Shown piece after piece: positions 26,222-34,088 of a stretch of 40,597 nucleotides of DNA. Where the stretch lies: assembly GCA_002477955.1 (NCBI GenBank), contig DLLE01000043.1, forward strand, positions 10,767 through 51,363, in the 5' to 3' direction. Under the pieces are notes generated by a model that was given only the letters and a program-made list of their open reading frames with translations, did no database searches and had not been told where the DNA came from. Position numbers and translations under genes: made by a program. This DNA comes from Treponema sp. UBA7570 (lineage in GTDB: Bacteria > Spirochaetota > Spirochaetia > Treponematales > Treponemataceae). The first letter of the stretch is position 1. Every line of letters starts with the position of its first letter.

Positions 26222-26851
26222 ATGAATTTTATTTTTTTAGGACCTCCAGGAGCTGGAAAAGGAACTCTTGCAAAGGAAGCAGCAAAGGCTTTTAACATTC
26301 CACACATTTCGACAGGCGACATTTTCCGCGAGAACATTAAAAACGGAACTGAACTTGGCAAAAAAGCAAAGGCGATTATTGACGCCGGCGGTTTGGTAAG
26401 CGATGAAATTACAATCGGTCTTGTAAAAGACAGACTTTCTCAGCCGGACACAGCAAACGGTTATATTTTGGACGGTTTTCCACGCACAATTCCTCAGGCA
26501 GAAGCGCTCGAATCTTTTGCAAAAATCGACGCTGCCGTAAACTTCGACATTGCAGACGAAGCTGTTGTTGAGCGTCTTGGCGGCCGCGTATGCTGCAAAG
26601 ACTGCGGACAGATGTACCACGTAAAATTCAATCCGCCAAAAGTTGAAGGAAAATGCGACAAATGCGGCGGAGAACTTTACACCCGCGATGACGACAAAAC
26701 AGAATCAATTCAGAACAGACTTGTAGTTTACAGAAAATCTACAGCTCCGCTCATTGATTTTTACAAGGAAAAAGGAAACCTCGTAGACATCGACGCGCGC
26801 CCAGCTCCAGAAAAAGTTCTTGAAGAATTCGAAGCAAAATTTAAAAAATAA
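26222..26851 (+). CDS. adk: Adenylate kinase, zinc-lid type
   Basis: Interconverts AMP + ATP and 2 ADP in the cytoplasm. The ATG at 26222 gives the standard MNFIFLGPPGAGKGT start with GGAG 6 bases upstream; another ATG lies at 26219. It has 209 residues. Seen: P-loop GPPGAGKGT (7-15), AMP-binding STGD and the DGFPRT signature. The LID domain (from about 122) carries four cysteines, CKDCGQMYH ... CDKCGGE, the zinc-binding type found in Gram-positive bacteria and some others. Family A copy 5 fills its upstream region, and a TATAAT next to it may be the promoter. A terminator-like stem follows. Confidence 0.96.
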   Translation: MNFIFLGPPGAGKGTLAKEAAKAFNIPHISTGDIFRENIKNGTELGKKAKAIIDAGGLVSDEITIGLVKDRLSQPDTANGYILDGFPRTIPQAEALESFAKIDAAVNFDIADEAVVERLGGRVCCKDCGQMYHVKFNPPKVEGKCDKCGGELYTRDDDKTESIQNRLVVYRKSTAPLIDFYKEKGNLVDIDARPAPEKVLEEFEAKFKK

Positions 26852-26859
26852 ATTTCAGA

Positions 26860-26904
26860 GAGTTTAAGCCTCAAAAATTGCAGCCGCTTAAGCTCAAATT
26901 TTTT
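26860..26904 (+). terminator. Terminator of adk
   Basis: GAGTTTAAGC, 16-base loop, GCTTAAGCTC (10 bp with one G-T pair) followed by AAATTTTTT. Confidence 0.65.
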
Positions 26905-26934
26905 ATTGCCGTACAGTTTTTTTTGTGCGGCAAT
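26905..26934. repeat. Hairpin between adk and the RqcH-like gene
   Basis: ATTGCCGTACA, T-rich loop, TGTGCGGCAAT: an 11-bp stem with one G-T pair, directly after the T-run of the adk terminator. No T-run follows, so it would lie in or before the leader of the next gene. Confidence 0.5.
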
Positions 26935-26977
26935 AAAAGTTCCAGGCATTTTTTTCAAACAAAAACCAACCTTTTTT

Positions 26978-28573
26978 ATGTCACTTAACTGTAACGAAAT
27001 CGATTTAATCTTAAAAGAACTGGATTTGACAGGCTCGTTTATTCAGGAAATTGTACAGCCTTCATTTGATTCGATTGCACTTTATACTTACAAACCCGGC
27101 GTTCCAAAAACAGTTTTTATCTGCCTCGCCGCAGGTGAATGCAGGCTCAACGAAGTAAAAAGAAAAATTCCAAAAAACGAAAAACCTCTGCGTTTTTACG
27201 AAATTCTTCGCTCAAGAATAAAAGGCGCAAAAATTACGGAATGCCGGCAACTTGGCAAAGAGCGGATTATAAAAATTTCAACATACCGCGAAGGTCCGGT
27301 TTACGTAATGCCTGCCGCCCAGGAAAAATTTGCAAAAAAGAAAAAAATCCAGGCCGAGGAAGACGGAATTAAAGAATTAAATCTTTACATAAGGCTTTGG
27401 TCAAACGCAGGAAACATTTTTTTATGCAATAAAGAAAATGTGATTTTTGACAGTTTTTACCGCCGTCCTGCAAAAGGCGAAATTTCAGGCGAAATTCTCG
27501 TTTTGCCAGAAATTAAAATTTTTACAGATTTGACGGAAAAAGAAAAACTCGAAGAGGAAAACCTAAGCCTTCAAAAATTTCCAGTCCGCGATTTTAATCA
27601 AATTCAAAATTCTTCGGAAAATTTAAAAGGCTTAAAAGACAAAAAAAACAGCGGACAAACCTCAAAAGAGCTTTCATTTAACGAAAAAGTCGATTTATTC
27701 TATTCTCAAAACGCTTCACGGACTTCGACCGAAAAACTGCTCGAACAGGCAGAAAAATGGTACAATTCGCACAAAACAAGGCTCGAAAACGCGCTCGAAA
27801 AACTTGAGCGAAAACGAAGCGATTTTTTAAATGCGGAACAATGGAAACACTGGGGAGATTTAATTCTTTCCTACAGCTATATGTTTACAAACGGACAGGC
27901 TTCTTCCGGCTACCTCGATTGCGAAGACTTTGAAAACGGCAAAAAAGTCCACATAAAAATCGACCCGAAAAAATCAGCTCACGAAAACGCCGCAAAATAC
28001 TACGAAACTTACAAAAGGCAAAGCCACGGACTCGAAGATTTGGAGCACGACATACTCCTCTCAAAAAAACAAATTTCCGAACTCGACAAAAAATACAATT
28101 CAATGCTCGCAGAAAAAAATCCCGTCAAACTTGAACAGCTCCTGCGCAAACAGCAAAAACCGCGGCAGCAGGAGCAGAGCGAACGGCCGGGACTTTCTTA
28201 CGAATCAAAGGGCTGGACAATTCTTGTTGGACGCGACGCCACAGAAAACGACGAGCTTTTGCGCCATTATGTAAAAGGTCCGGATTTGTGGTTTCATACG
28301 CGCGATTATCCGGGAGGCTACGTCTTTATAAAGGCACGCTCAGGAAAAACAGTTCCGCTCGAAATTATGCTCGCCGCCGGAAACCTTGCAGTTCATTACT
28401 CAAAGGCGCGCAAAAACGGAGAAGCCGACCTCTATTACACACAGGTCAAGCACCTTCGCCGCGCAAAAAACGGCCCAAAAGGACTTGTTCTGCCTTCCAA
28501 CGAAAAAAACCTTCACATAAAAATGGATTCTGCAATTTTAAGGCAGCTGGAAGAAAATCAAAGCGAATTTTAA
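26978..28573 (+). CDS. rqcH: RqcH/NFACT-family protein (ribosome quality control)
   Basis: NFACT-family protein. Bacterial RqcH binds stalled 50S-peptidyl-tRNA and adds alanine tails that mark the chain for degradation. It has 531 residues: an NFACT-N domain (about 1-190, with GSFIQEIVQPSFDSIALY), a charged helical middle (about 255-400) typical of the coiled-coil arms, and a C-terminal NFACT-R (DUF814) domain from about 411 with WTILVGRDATENDELLRH, DLWFHTRDYPGGYVFI and AGNLAVHYSKAR. The ATG at 26978 is chosen because it begins the conserved domain; an upstream reading of 24 codons overlaps the hairpin. No ribosome binding site is seen. The DUF814 part differs from classic RqcH, so a treponemal variant role is possible. 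Confidence 0.85.
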   Translation: MSLNCNEIDLILKELDLTGSFIQEIVQPSFDSIALYTYKPGVPKTVFICLAAGECRLNEVKRKIPKNEKPLRFYEILRSRIKGAKITECRQLGKERIIKISTYREGPVYVMPAAQEKFAKKKKIQAEEDGIKELNLYIRLWSNAGNIFLCNKENVIFDSFYRRPAKGEISGEILVLPEIKIFTDLTEKEKLEEENLSLQKFPVRDFNQIQNSSENLKGLKDKKNSGQTSKELSFNEKVDLFYSQNASRTSTEKLLEQAEKWYNSHKTRLENALEKLERKRSDFLNAEQWKHWGDLILSYSYMFTNGQASSGYLDCEDFENGKKVHIKIDPKKSAHENAAKYYETYKRQSHGLEDLEHDILLSKKQISELDKKYNSMLAEKNPVKLEQLLRKQQKPRQQEQSERPGLSYESKGWTILVGRDATENDELLRHYVKGPDLWFHTRDYPGGYVFIKARSGKTVPLEIMLAAGNLAVHYSKARKNGEADLYYTQVKHLRRAKNGPKGLVLPSNEKNLHIKMDSAILRQLEENQSEF

Positions 28574-28578
28574 CTTTC

Positions 28579-28704
28579 GGGCGTCCGGGCTGACCTTGCC
28601 AGGACAGCCCGCCGGGTCTTTGCGTTATAAAATTGCTGCGCAATTTTTCCGTTCAGCCGCGCAAGCGCGTCCGAACCGCTTTCGCGGCTAACAGCCCCTG
28701 ACGC
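28579..28704 (+). repeat. Family A element copy 6
   Basis: Starts GGGCGTC five bases after the upstream stop codon and ends CCCCTGACGC; GCGTC pairs with GACGC. Internal hairpins include GGGCTG ... CAGCCC, AAATTGC-TGC-GCAATTT and CCGC-TTT-GCGG-like pairs. It shares blocks with copy 3. Confidence 0.78.
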
Positions 28705-28776
28705 AGATTTTCCAAAAAAACGCAGATTTTTCCCAAATATAGATTACAAAACTTTTTTCTGTTAAACTTAAAAACC

Positions 28777-29658
28777 ATGAAAATCAGCGAAATCTTAAAT
28801 TCTAAAAAAGTTACCATATCTTTTGAAATTTTCCCTCCAAAAAAACAGGAGGCTTTTGATTCAGTAAAAAAAACTGCGCTTTCATTAAGTTCTCTAAAGC
28901 CAGATTTTATTTCAATAACTTACGGAGCAGGCGGTTCAACACAGACAAACACTTCCGACCTTGCACAGGCTGTCGAAAAATCAGGAACAGCTTCGCTTGC
29001 GCACTTAACTTGCGTCCGCTCGACAAAAGAACAGCTTTTACAGACAATCCAAACCCTCAAACAAAAAAACATAACCAATGTGCTTGCATTGCGCGGCGAC
29101 TTGCCAAAAGACGCTTTTGAAGGAGAAAACCTTTTTCCATCAGGATTTTTCCACGCTTCCGACCTTGTTCCGCTCTTAAAGCAAAACGGATTCTGTGTAG
29201 GAGGCGCATGTTATCCGGAAGGACATCCGGAAAGCTCCAACCGCGACACAGACATCGAAAACTTAAAGCACAAAGTCGAAGCCGGAGTCGATTTTTTGAC
29301 TACGCAGATGATTTTTGACAACGATATGCTTTATTCATTTTTGTACCGCCTCCAGTCCGCAGGAATTCACGTTCCTGTTCTGGCAGGAATTATGCCGATT
29401 ACAAACGCAAATCAGGTAAGTAAAATGGTTGACCTTTCAAATGCATACATTCCACGCAAGCTCCTTTCTTTTTGCGACCGCTTCCGAAACGACAGCGAAG
29501 CTATGAAGCAGGCAGGAATCGCTTATGCCACAGACCAGATTATAGATTTAATTTCAAACGGAATCCGGGGAATTCACATTTACACAATGAACAAACCGGA
29601 AATCGCAGAATCAATTGTAAAAAACATCGATTCAATCATAAAAGCTGTAAATAAATAG
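28777..29658 (+). CDS. metF: 5,10-methylenetetrahydrofolate reductase
   Basis: Flavoenzyme that reduces methylene-THF to methyl-THF for methionine synthesis. It has 293 residues, the usual length. Seen: ISFEIFPPK with the conserved Glu17, FISITYGAGGSTQTNT, AHLTCV, NVLALRGDLP (FAD contact region), GGACYPEGHPES and TTQMIFDN, forming the TIM barrel. FolD and Fhs in the window supply its substrate, although they are not in the same operon. There is no ribosome binding site; TAAACT lies 8 bases before the ATG, suggesting a very short leader. Family A copy 6 lies upstream and family B copy 2 begins 3 bases after the stop. Confidence 0.95.
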   Translation: MKISEILNSKKVTISFEIFPPKKQEAFDSVKKTALSLSSLKPDFISITYGAGGSTQTNTSDLAQAVEKSGTASLAHLTCVRSTKEQLLQTIQTLKQKNITNVLALRGDLPKDAFEGENLFPSGFFHASDLVPLLKQNGFCVGGACYPEGHPESSNRDTDIENLKHKVEAGVDFLTTQMIFDNDMLYSFLYRLQSAGIHVPVLAGIMPITNANQVSKMVDLSNAYIPRKLLSFCDRFRNDSEAMKQAGIAYATDQIIDLISNGIRGIHIYTMNKPEIAESIVKNIDSIIKAVNK

Positions 29659-29661
29659 CCC

Positions 29662-29793
29662 GAATGTCGAGTTTTGATAAGAACAGTAATTTAAGTGTCA
29701 TTGCCGTGCTTGACACGGCAATCTTGCAAAAAAAGTGCAATAGATTACCGGGTCAAGTCCGATAACGACATAAAATCATAAAACTCGAAGTTT
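29662..29793 (+). repeat. Family B repeat copy 2
   Basis: Begins GAATGTCGAGTTTTGA and ends CATAAAACTCGAAGTTT, like copy 1 but with a shorter middle. It contains the perfect hairpin TTGCCGTG-CTTGA-CACGGCAA (29701-29721) and a decayed version of the ATTATCGG/CCGATAAT hairpin. Confidence 0.72.
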
Positions 29794-29860
29794 GGGCTAA
29801 ATAAGTTTTTCTGCAACCTTTAAAAAAAATTCGTGTCTAACTAGGAGGATGCACATTAAA

Positions 29861-29866
29861 TATAAT
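29861..29866 (+). promoter_or_regulatory. -10 box of the acyl-CoA synthetase gene
   Basis: A consensus TATAAT ends 13 bases before the ATG at 29880. No convincing -35 was found. AGGA at 29870 would be at or before +1. Confidence 0.35.
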
Positions 29867-29879
29867 TTTAGGACTAAAA

Positions 29880-31538
29880 ATGAACTTTTACAAAGATTTC
29901 GTTCAGGACGAAACAGTATACAGTAATTACGAGGATTTAAAGAAAAATTTTAAACTTAAAATTCCTGCAAATTTCAATTTTGCCTACGATATTGTAGACC
30001 GCTATGCGCAAACTGTTCCTTCAAAACTGGCAATGGTTTGGTGCGATGACACTCTAAAAAGCCATTACTTTACTTTCAGCCAAATTTCGGAACGTTCAAA
30101 GCAAACTGCTGATTTTTTGAAGTTCCACGGAATCAAAAAAGGCGACACAGTTATGCTTATTCTGCGCCGCCGCTACGAATTCTGGTTCTTTCTGCTTGCT
30201 CTGCACAGAATCGGAGCAATTGCCGTTCCTGCAACAAACCAGCTTTTAACAAAAGACATTGAGTACCGAACAAATGCCGCCGAAATCAAAATGATAGTTT
30301 CGTACGAAGATGAGGAGGTTCAGACAAGAATTGAATCTGCCCTCAAAAATTCACCGACAGTCAAAAATGTTGTAACAGTCGGAAAAAATCGCGACGGCTG
30401 GCTCAATTATTATGACGAAATTGAAAATTTTAAGGCCAGAGATTTTGATTCAGAAAACACCCGCCCGACAGAAAACAGCGACACAATGCTCGTTTACTTT
30501 ACTTCCGGCACAAGCGGAAACCCAAAAATGGTTCAGCACAACTTTACATACCCTCTTGGACACATTGTTACTGCTAAATACTGGCAGAACGTTATGGACG
30601 GAGGACTTCATCTTTCGGTCGCAGAAACCGGCTGGGCAAAGGCTATGTGGGGAAAACTCTACGGACAGTGGATCTGCGGTTCTGCGGTAATGGTTTACGA
30701 TATGGCAACTTTTTCGCCATCAAAAACAATCGAAATTATTTCAAAATACCGCGTTACAACTTTCTGTGCGCCTCCGACAACTTTCCGCTTTATGGTTAAA
30801 GCCGACATAAAAAAATACGACTTGTCAGCCTTAAAGCACATTGTGACGGCAGGCGAAGCCCTTCCTCCGGAGCTTTACGAGAAAGTATATGAAGCAACAG
30901 GTCTCGAAATGCACGAGGCATTTGGCCAGACAGAAACCACCGTTCTTGCAGGAAATTTTCCCGGAATGAAAATAAAACCAGGCTCAATGGGCAAGCCTGC
31001 TCCTGGCTATGATTTGGAAATTGTCCGGCCAGACGGAACAAGATGCCCTCCAAACGAAGAAGGCTCTATTGTCATCCATCTGCACGGTCAGCGCCCGACA
31101 GGACTTTTTTCCGGCTACTATAAAAATGAAGAACAGACAAAAAAAGCATTTAACGGAGACGACTATTACACTGGCGACGTTGCATATTACGACGAAGACG
31201 GCTACATTTGGTTTATAGGACGCAAAGACGACGTAATAAAAACTTCCGGCTACAGAGTAAGTCCTTTTGAAGTAGAAAGCGCAATTCTTTTGCATCCAGC
31301 GATTCTGGAATGTGCAGTAACTGGCATTCCAGATGAAAAACGCGGCCAGGCAATAAAAGCAACCGTTGTTTTAAACAAAGGCTTTGAACCTACAAAAGAG
31401 CTAAAACTCGAGCTTTTTGAGTTTATAAAGTCAAAAACGGCGGCATACAAACATCCCCGCATAATCGAATTTGCCGAAACCCTTCCAAAAACAATTTCTG
31501 GCAAAATCCGTCGTGTAGAACTGCGAGAGAAAAACTGA
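29880..31538 (+). CDS. AMP-binding acyl-CoA synthetase (medium-chain type)
   Basis: Adenylate-forming enzyme that activates a carboxylic acid through an acyl-AMP to acyl-CoA. It has 552 residues. Seen: the ATP-binding P-loop YFTSGTSGNPKM (about 205-216), FGQTETT (about 347-353), YTGDVAYYDEDGYIWFIGRKDD and the C-terminal PKTISGKIRRVELR, whose Lys is the adenylation residue. NPK instead of the common TGxPK is a small change. ETGWAKAMWGKLYGQW resembles the medium-chain/benzoate (MACS) subfamily, but the acid cannot be told from sequence. It stands alone after family B copy 2 and before purA. Confidence 0.92.
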   Translation: MNFYKDFVQDETVYSNYEDLKKNFKLKIPANFNFAYDIVDRYAQTVPSKLAMVWCDDTLKSHYFTFSQISERSKQTADFLKFHGIKKGDTVMLILRRRYEFWFFLLALHRIGAIAVPATNQLLTKDIEYRTNAAEIKMIVSYEDEEVQTRIESALKNSPTVKNVVTVGKNRDGWLNYYDEIENFKARDFDSENTRPTENSDTMLVYFTSGTSGNPKMVQHNFTYPLGHIVTAKYWQNVMDGGLHLSVAETGWAKAMWGKLYGQWICGSAVMVYDMATFSPSKTIEIISKYRVTTFCAPPTTFRFMVKADIKKYDLSALKHIVTAGEALPPELYEKVYEATGLEMHEAFGQTETTVLAGNFPGMKIKPGSMGKPAPGYDLEIVRPDGTRCPPNEEGSIVIHLHGQRPTGLFSGYYKNEEQTKKAFNGDDYYTGDVAYYDEDGYIWFIGRKDDVIKTSGYRVSPFEVESAILLHPAILECAVTGIPDEKRGQAIKATVVLNKGFEPTKELKLELFEFIKSKTAAYKHPRIIEFAETLPKTISGKIRRVELREKN

Positions 31539-31606
31539 TTTTAAGCGGCGTGCAGAAAAAAACAGCACAGGCTTTTCCTGCTACGTCTATTTAATGTCTT
31601 GTTTAA

Positions 31607-31635
31607 TTGAATAAGAACTTTTTTTATGATAAAAT
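31607..31635 (+). promoter_or_regulatory. Putative purA promoter
   Basis: TTGAAT (31607-31612), 17 bases, TAAAAT (31630-31635), then a leader of about 60 bases with a TTTGTG / CACAAA stem. The same -35 and spacing occur at fusA. Confidence 0.42.
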
Positions 31636-31703
31636 TAGTGCCGTTTGTGAGAACCCTTGCAGAGGCGACACAAATTTAGTTTTTTGTTTTGCAGGAGCTT
31701 TTT

Positions 31704-32936
31704 ATGAAGGTCGTTGTAATTGGTGCCCAGTGGGGTGATGAAGGAAAAGGCAAAATCGTTGATTACCTTGCCGAAGATGCTGAATACGTTGTTCGCTACG
31801 CAGGCGGTCCAAATGCAGGTCATACAATCGTAGTTGACGGAAAACAGTTTGCGCTTCATCAAGTTCCGAGCGGAATTCTTTATCCAAACAAATCTGTATT
31901 TTTAGGCGCTGGAATGGTCATCGATCCAGAAGCACTTTTTAACGAACTCCAGATGCTCAAAGACAACGGAATCAACTGGGAAGGACGTGTTTTTATTTCT
32001 GACCGTGCACACATTATTCTTCCACGCTACCGCCAAATGGACAAAGATCGCGATTCTCAGCGCAAACGCCCAATTGGAACAACAGGCCGCGGAATTGGAA
32101 TCGCCTATTCAGAAAAAGCACAGCGCGACGGCATTCGTCTTGCAGACCTCGACTGGAAACAAAAAATGGATGAATTTGGGGGCGAAGATTTAGAATTCAT
32201 CAACAAATACAAAGATCAGCTTATAAAAATGCGCGTTGACCTTACTCAAAAAATGTACGAATACCGCAAAAGCAACATTCTTTTTGAAGGTGCGCAGGGC
32301 GCAATGCTCGACATTGATTCAGGAACATATCCTTATGTTTCTTCTGGAGCTTCATGCTCTGCTGGCGCTGCAACAGGTTGCGGAATCGGTCCACATGATT
32401 TAGACAAAATCTTAGGCGTCTTTAAAGCTTACGAAACTCGCGTAGGAAACGGTCCAATGCCGACAGAATTCAATGATTCGGACGAAGCAGAAAGCGAGCT
32501 TTGCCGCAAAGTACGCGACACTGGACGTGAATACGGTGTAACAACAGGAAGAGCACGCCGTTGCGGTTATCTCGACCTTGTCGCATTGCGCTATGCCTGC
32601 CGTGTAAACTCAATCGACAGCCTTGTTTTGACACATCTCGATATTTACGATCCAATGGAACAGATTGAAGCCTGCATTGCCTACGACATCAACGGAAAAA
32701 TCGTGACAGACTTCCCGGCAAATGTTGAAGACATGGAAAACGCAAAACCAGTTCTCCAGAAATTTACAGGATGGAAAAAATCCCTCAAAGAAATCCGCAA
32801 ATATTCAAAACTTCCAAAAGAAGCGCGCGAATATGTTGAATTTATCGAAGACTACTGCAAAACTCCAGTCGGAATAATCTCCGTAGGATACGAACGCGAC
32901 GAGACATTCATCCGCAAAAATCCTTGGAAAAAATAA
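31704..32936 (+). CDS. purA: Adenylosuccinate synthetase
   Basis: Joins IMP and aspartate using GTP to give adenylosuccinate, the first committed step to AMP. It has 410 residues. Seen: GAQWGDEGKGK at the N-terminus, RYAGGPNAGHT, PIGTTGRGIGIAYSEKAQRDG, LFEGAQGAMLDIDSGTYPYV and the C-terminal GVTTGRARRCGYLD. The ATG at 31704 follows GGAG by 7 bases, and MKVVVIGAQ is the standard N-terminus; a TTG at 31689 lies before that site. Codon choice resembles highly expressed genes. A bidirectional terminator follows. Confidence 0.97.
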   Translation: MKVVVIGAQWGDEGKGKIVDYLAEDAEYVVRYAGGPNAGHTIVVDGKQFALHQVPSGILYPNKSVFLGAGMVIDPEALFNELQMLKDNGINWEGRVFISDRAHIILPRYRQMDKDRDSQRKRPIGTTGRGIGIAYSEKAQRDGIRLADLDWKQKMDEFGGEDLEFINKYKDQLIKMRVDLTQKMYEYRKSNILFEGAQGAMLDIDSGTYPYVSSGASCSAGAATGCGIGPHDLDKILGVFKAYETRVGNGPMPTEFNDSDEAESELCRKVRDTGREYGVTTGRARRCGYLDLVALRYACRVNSIDSLVLTHLDIYDPMEQIEACIAYDINGKIVTDFPANVEDMENAKPVLQKFTGWKKSLKEIRKYSKLPKEAREYVEFIEDYCKTPVGIISVGYERDETFIRKNPWKK

Positions 32937-32956
32937 TTAAGTATTGACAAACCATA

Positions 32957-33005
32957 AAAAAATGGGCGTCCAAAGATAGAAATTGTCTTTAGACGCCCAT
33001 TTTCG
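32957..33005. terminator. Bidirectional terminator after purA
   Basis: AAAATGGGCGTC ... GACGCCCATTTT with a partly paired 21-base middle, an A-run before and T-rich sequence after. It ends purA and would also stop minus-strand transcription. Confidence 0.8.
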
Positions 33006-33019
33006 TTTTAAATACCCTT

Positions 33020-33180
33020 AATTTCGAGTTTTATAATTTAATGCCATCATCGGGCTTGAGCCGATAATCTTTTATTGAAAAGTTCCGACAAATTCCTAAC
33101 CGAGTTTGCTACGTAAATATCGCAGTGTCGCAGCACGTAAATGGCTCTTAAATGACTGTTCCTTTCAAAATTCGACATTC
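33020..33180 (-). repeat. Family B repeat copy 3
   Basis: On the minus strand it starts GAATGTCGAATTTTGAAAGG and ends TTATAAAACTCGAAAT. The hairpin ATCATCGG-GCTTGAG-CCGATAAT is present. The middle shares long blocks with copy 1. It lies between convergent genes (purA and the HAD gene). Confidence 0.75.
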
Positions 33181-33215
33181 TGGCTAAATCATCAAAAATC
33201 TTAATTACAAAAAAC

Positions 33216-34055
33216 TTACAGAATATATTTTTCTATAAAATCTGCAACACCGTCATCGTTGTTTGTTTTTTCCGTCACAAAATCCGCAATATTTTTTATG
33301 TGCTCGTTTCCGTTCACCATTGCAACTCCGTAACCGCATTTTTCAATCATACTTTCGTCATTCATGCTGTCGCCAAAGGCAAGAGTCGTGCTGTGGTCAA
33401 TGCCTATAAAAGAAGAAAGCCATTCAATCGCCTCGCCTTTTCCACAATCCGGCGGCAAAATTTCCAAAAAATAAGGTTTACTCGTAAAAATTACAGCTTT
33501 TTCACCAAGGCTGGCCTTCAATTTTTTTTGCAGTTCCTGAATTTTTTCAGGTTCTCCAGGAATCAGCATTTTAAAAAATGAATTCTGGTTCTCAAGCAAA
33601 AATTTTTCAAAATCTGGAGCTTCCTCTCCATTTAATCCGCACATTCTGACATCGCGCAAGGTCCAGTCCGTCTCCTTGCTGTAAAAAACCTTGCCGTCAG
33701 AATAAACTTCTGTTTCAAAACCTTCTTCAACAGCAATTTTATGCGCTTCCAAAAGGACTTCGCCACTCACAGTTTTTTTGTAAATCTGAATACGCTTGTG
33801 CATGTCAAAAATAGAGCAACCGTTTATTGCAATTACATATTTTCCGCTTTCCAAGGCAGCAATATTCAGTCTGCTTACAAAAGGCTTGATTCCGTCTTCT
33901 GCCCTGCCAGAACACAAAACAACGTAAATTCCGCGCTGGGCGCATCGCTTTAAGATTTCTGCATTTCTGTCACTTATCTTGCGCTCGTCGTTTAAAAGAG
34001 TGTCGTCCAAATCAAGGGCGATAAGATTTACATGCAGTTTTCCAGTATTTTTCAT
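33216..34055 (-). CDS. Cof-type HAD-superfamily phosphatase
   Basis: Soluble phosphatase of 279 residues in the HAD IIB (Cof) subfamily, which acts on sugar phosphates, nucleotides or cofactor phosphates. Seen: motif I ALDLDDTLL (13-21, nucleophile Asp), motif II VVLCSGR, and the motif III/IV region KGEAIEWL then FGDSMNDESMIEKCGYGVAM (about 229-248) with the Mg-binding Asp residues. The cap domain sits between about 90 and 195. Substrate unknown. It lies 33 bases after murD on the same strand and may be the last gene of the murE-ddl-murD transcript. Confidence 0.92.
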   Translation of the reverse strand: MKNTGKLHVNLIALDLDDTLLNDERKISDRNAEILKRCAQRGIYVVLCSGRAEDGIKPFVSRLNIAALESGKYVIAINGCSIFDMHKRIQIYKKTVSGEVLLEAHKIAVEEGFETEVYSDGKVFYSKETDWTLRDVRMCGLNGEEAPDFEKFLLENQNSFFKMLIPGEPEKIQELQKKLKASLGEKAVIFTSKPYFLEILPPDCGKGEAIEWLSSFIGIDHSTTLAFGDSMNDESMIEKCGYGVAMVNGNEHIKNIADFVTEKTNNDDGVADFIEKYIL

Positions 34056-34088
34056 GGCTATTTTTTTTCTCCAGGACTTGTATTCCGT

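Noticed and set aside
26906..26977. 24-codon N-terminal extension of the RqcH-like protein
   Set aside because: It overlaps the hairpin at 26905-26934, has no ribosome site, and the conserved NFACT start begins at the ATG at 26978.
29849..29937. Short ORF starting at an ATG right after AGGAGG upstream of the acyl-CoA synthetase gene
   Set aside because: The ATG directly abuts the AGGAGG, leaving no spacing, and the frame gives an unremarkable peptide of about 30 residues overlapping the real gene.
31640..31703. Purine riboswitch before purA
   Set aside because: A small TTTGTG/CACAAA stem exists, but the conserved junction and loop sequences of purine aptamers are absent, and purA is seldom under that switch.
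32957..33005. Family A element after purA
   Set aside because: It starts GGGCGTC and ends GACGCCC but is only about 45 bases, has an ordinary terminator shape with flanking A and T runs, and lacks the CGGGTC core and internal hairpins.
11861..33180. CRISPR array made of the family B repeats
   Set aside because: Only three copies, far apart, in both orientations, of 130-180 bases and without regular spacers or cas genes.
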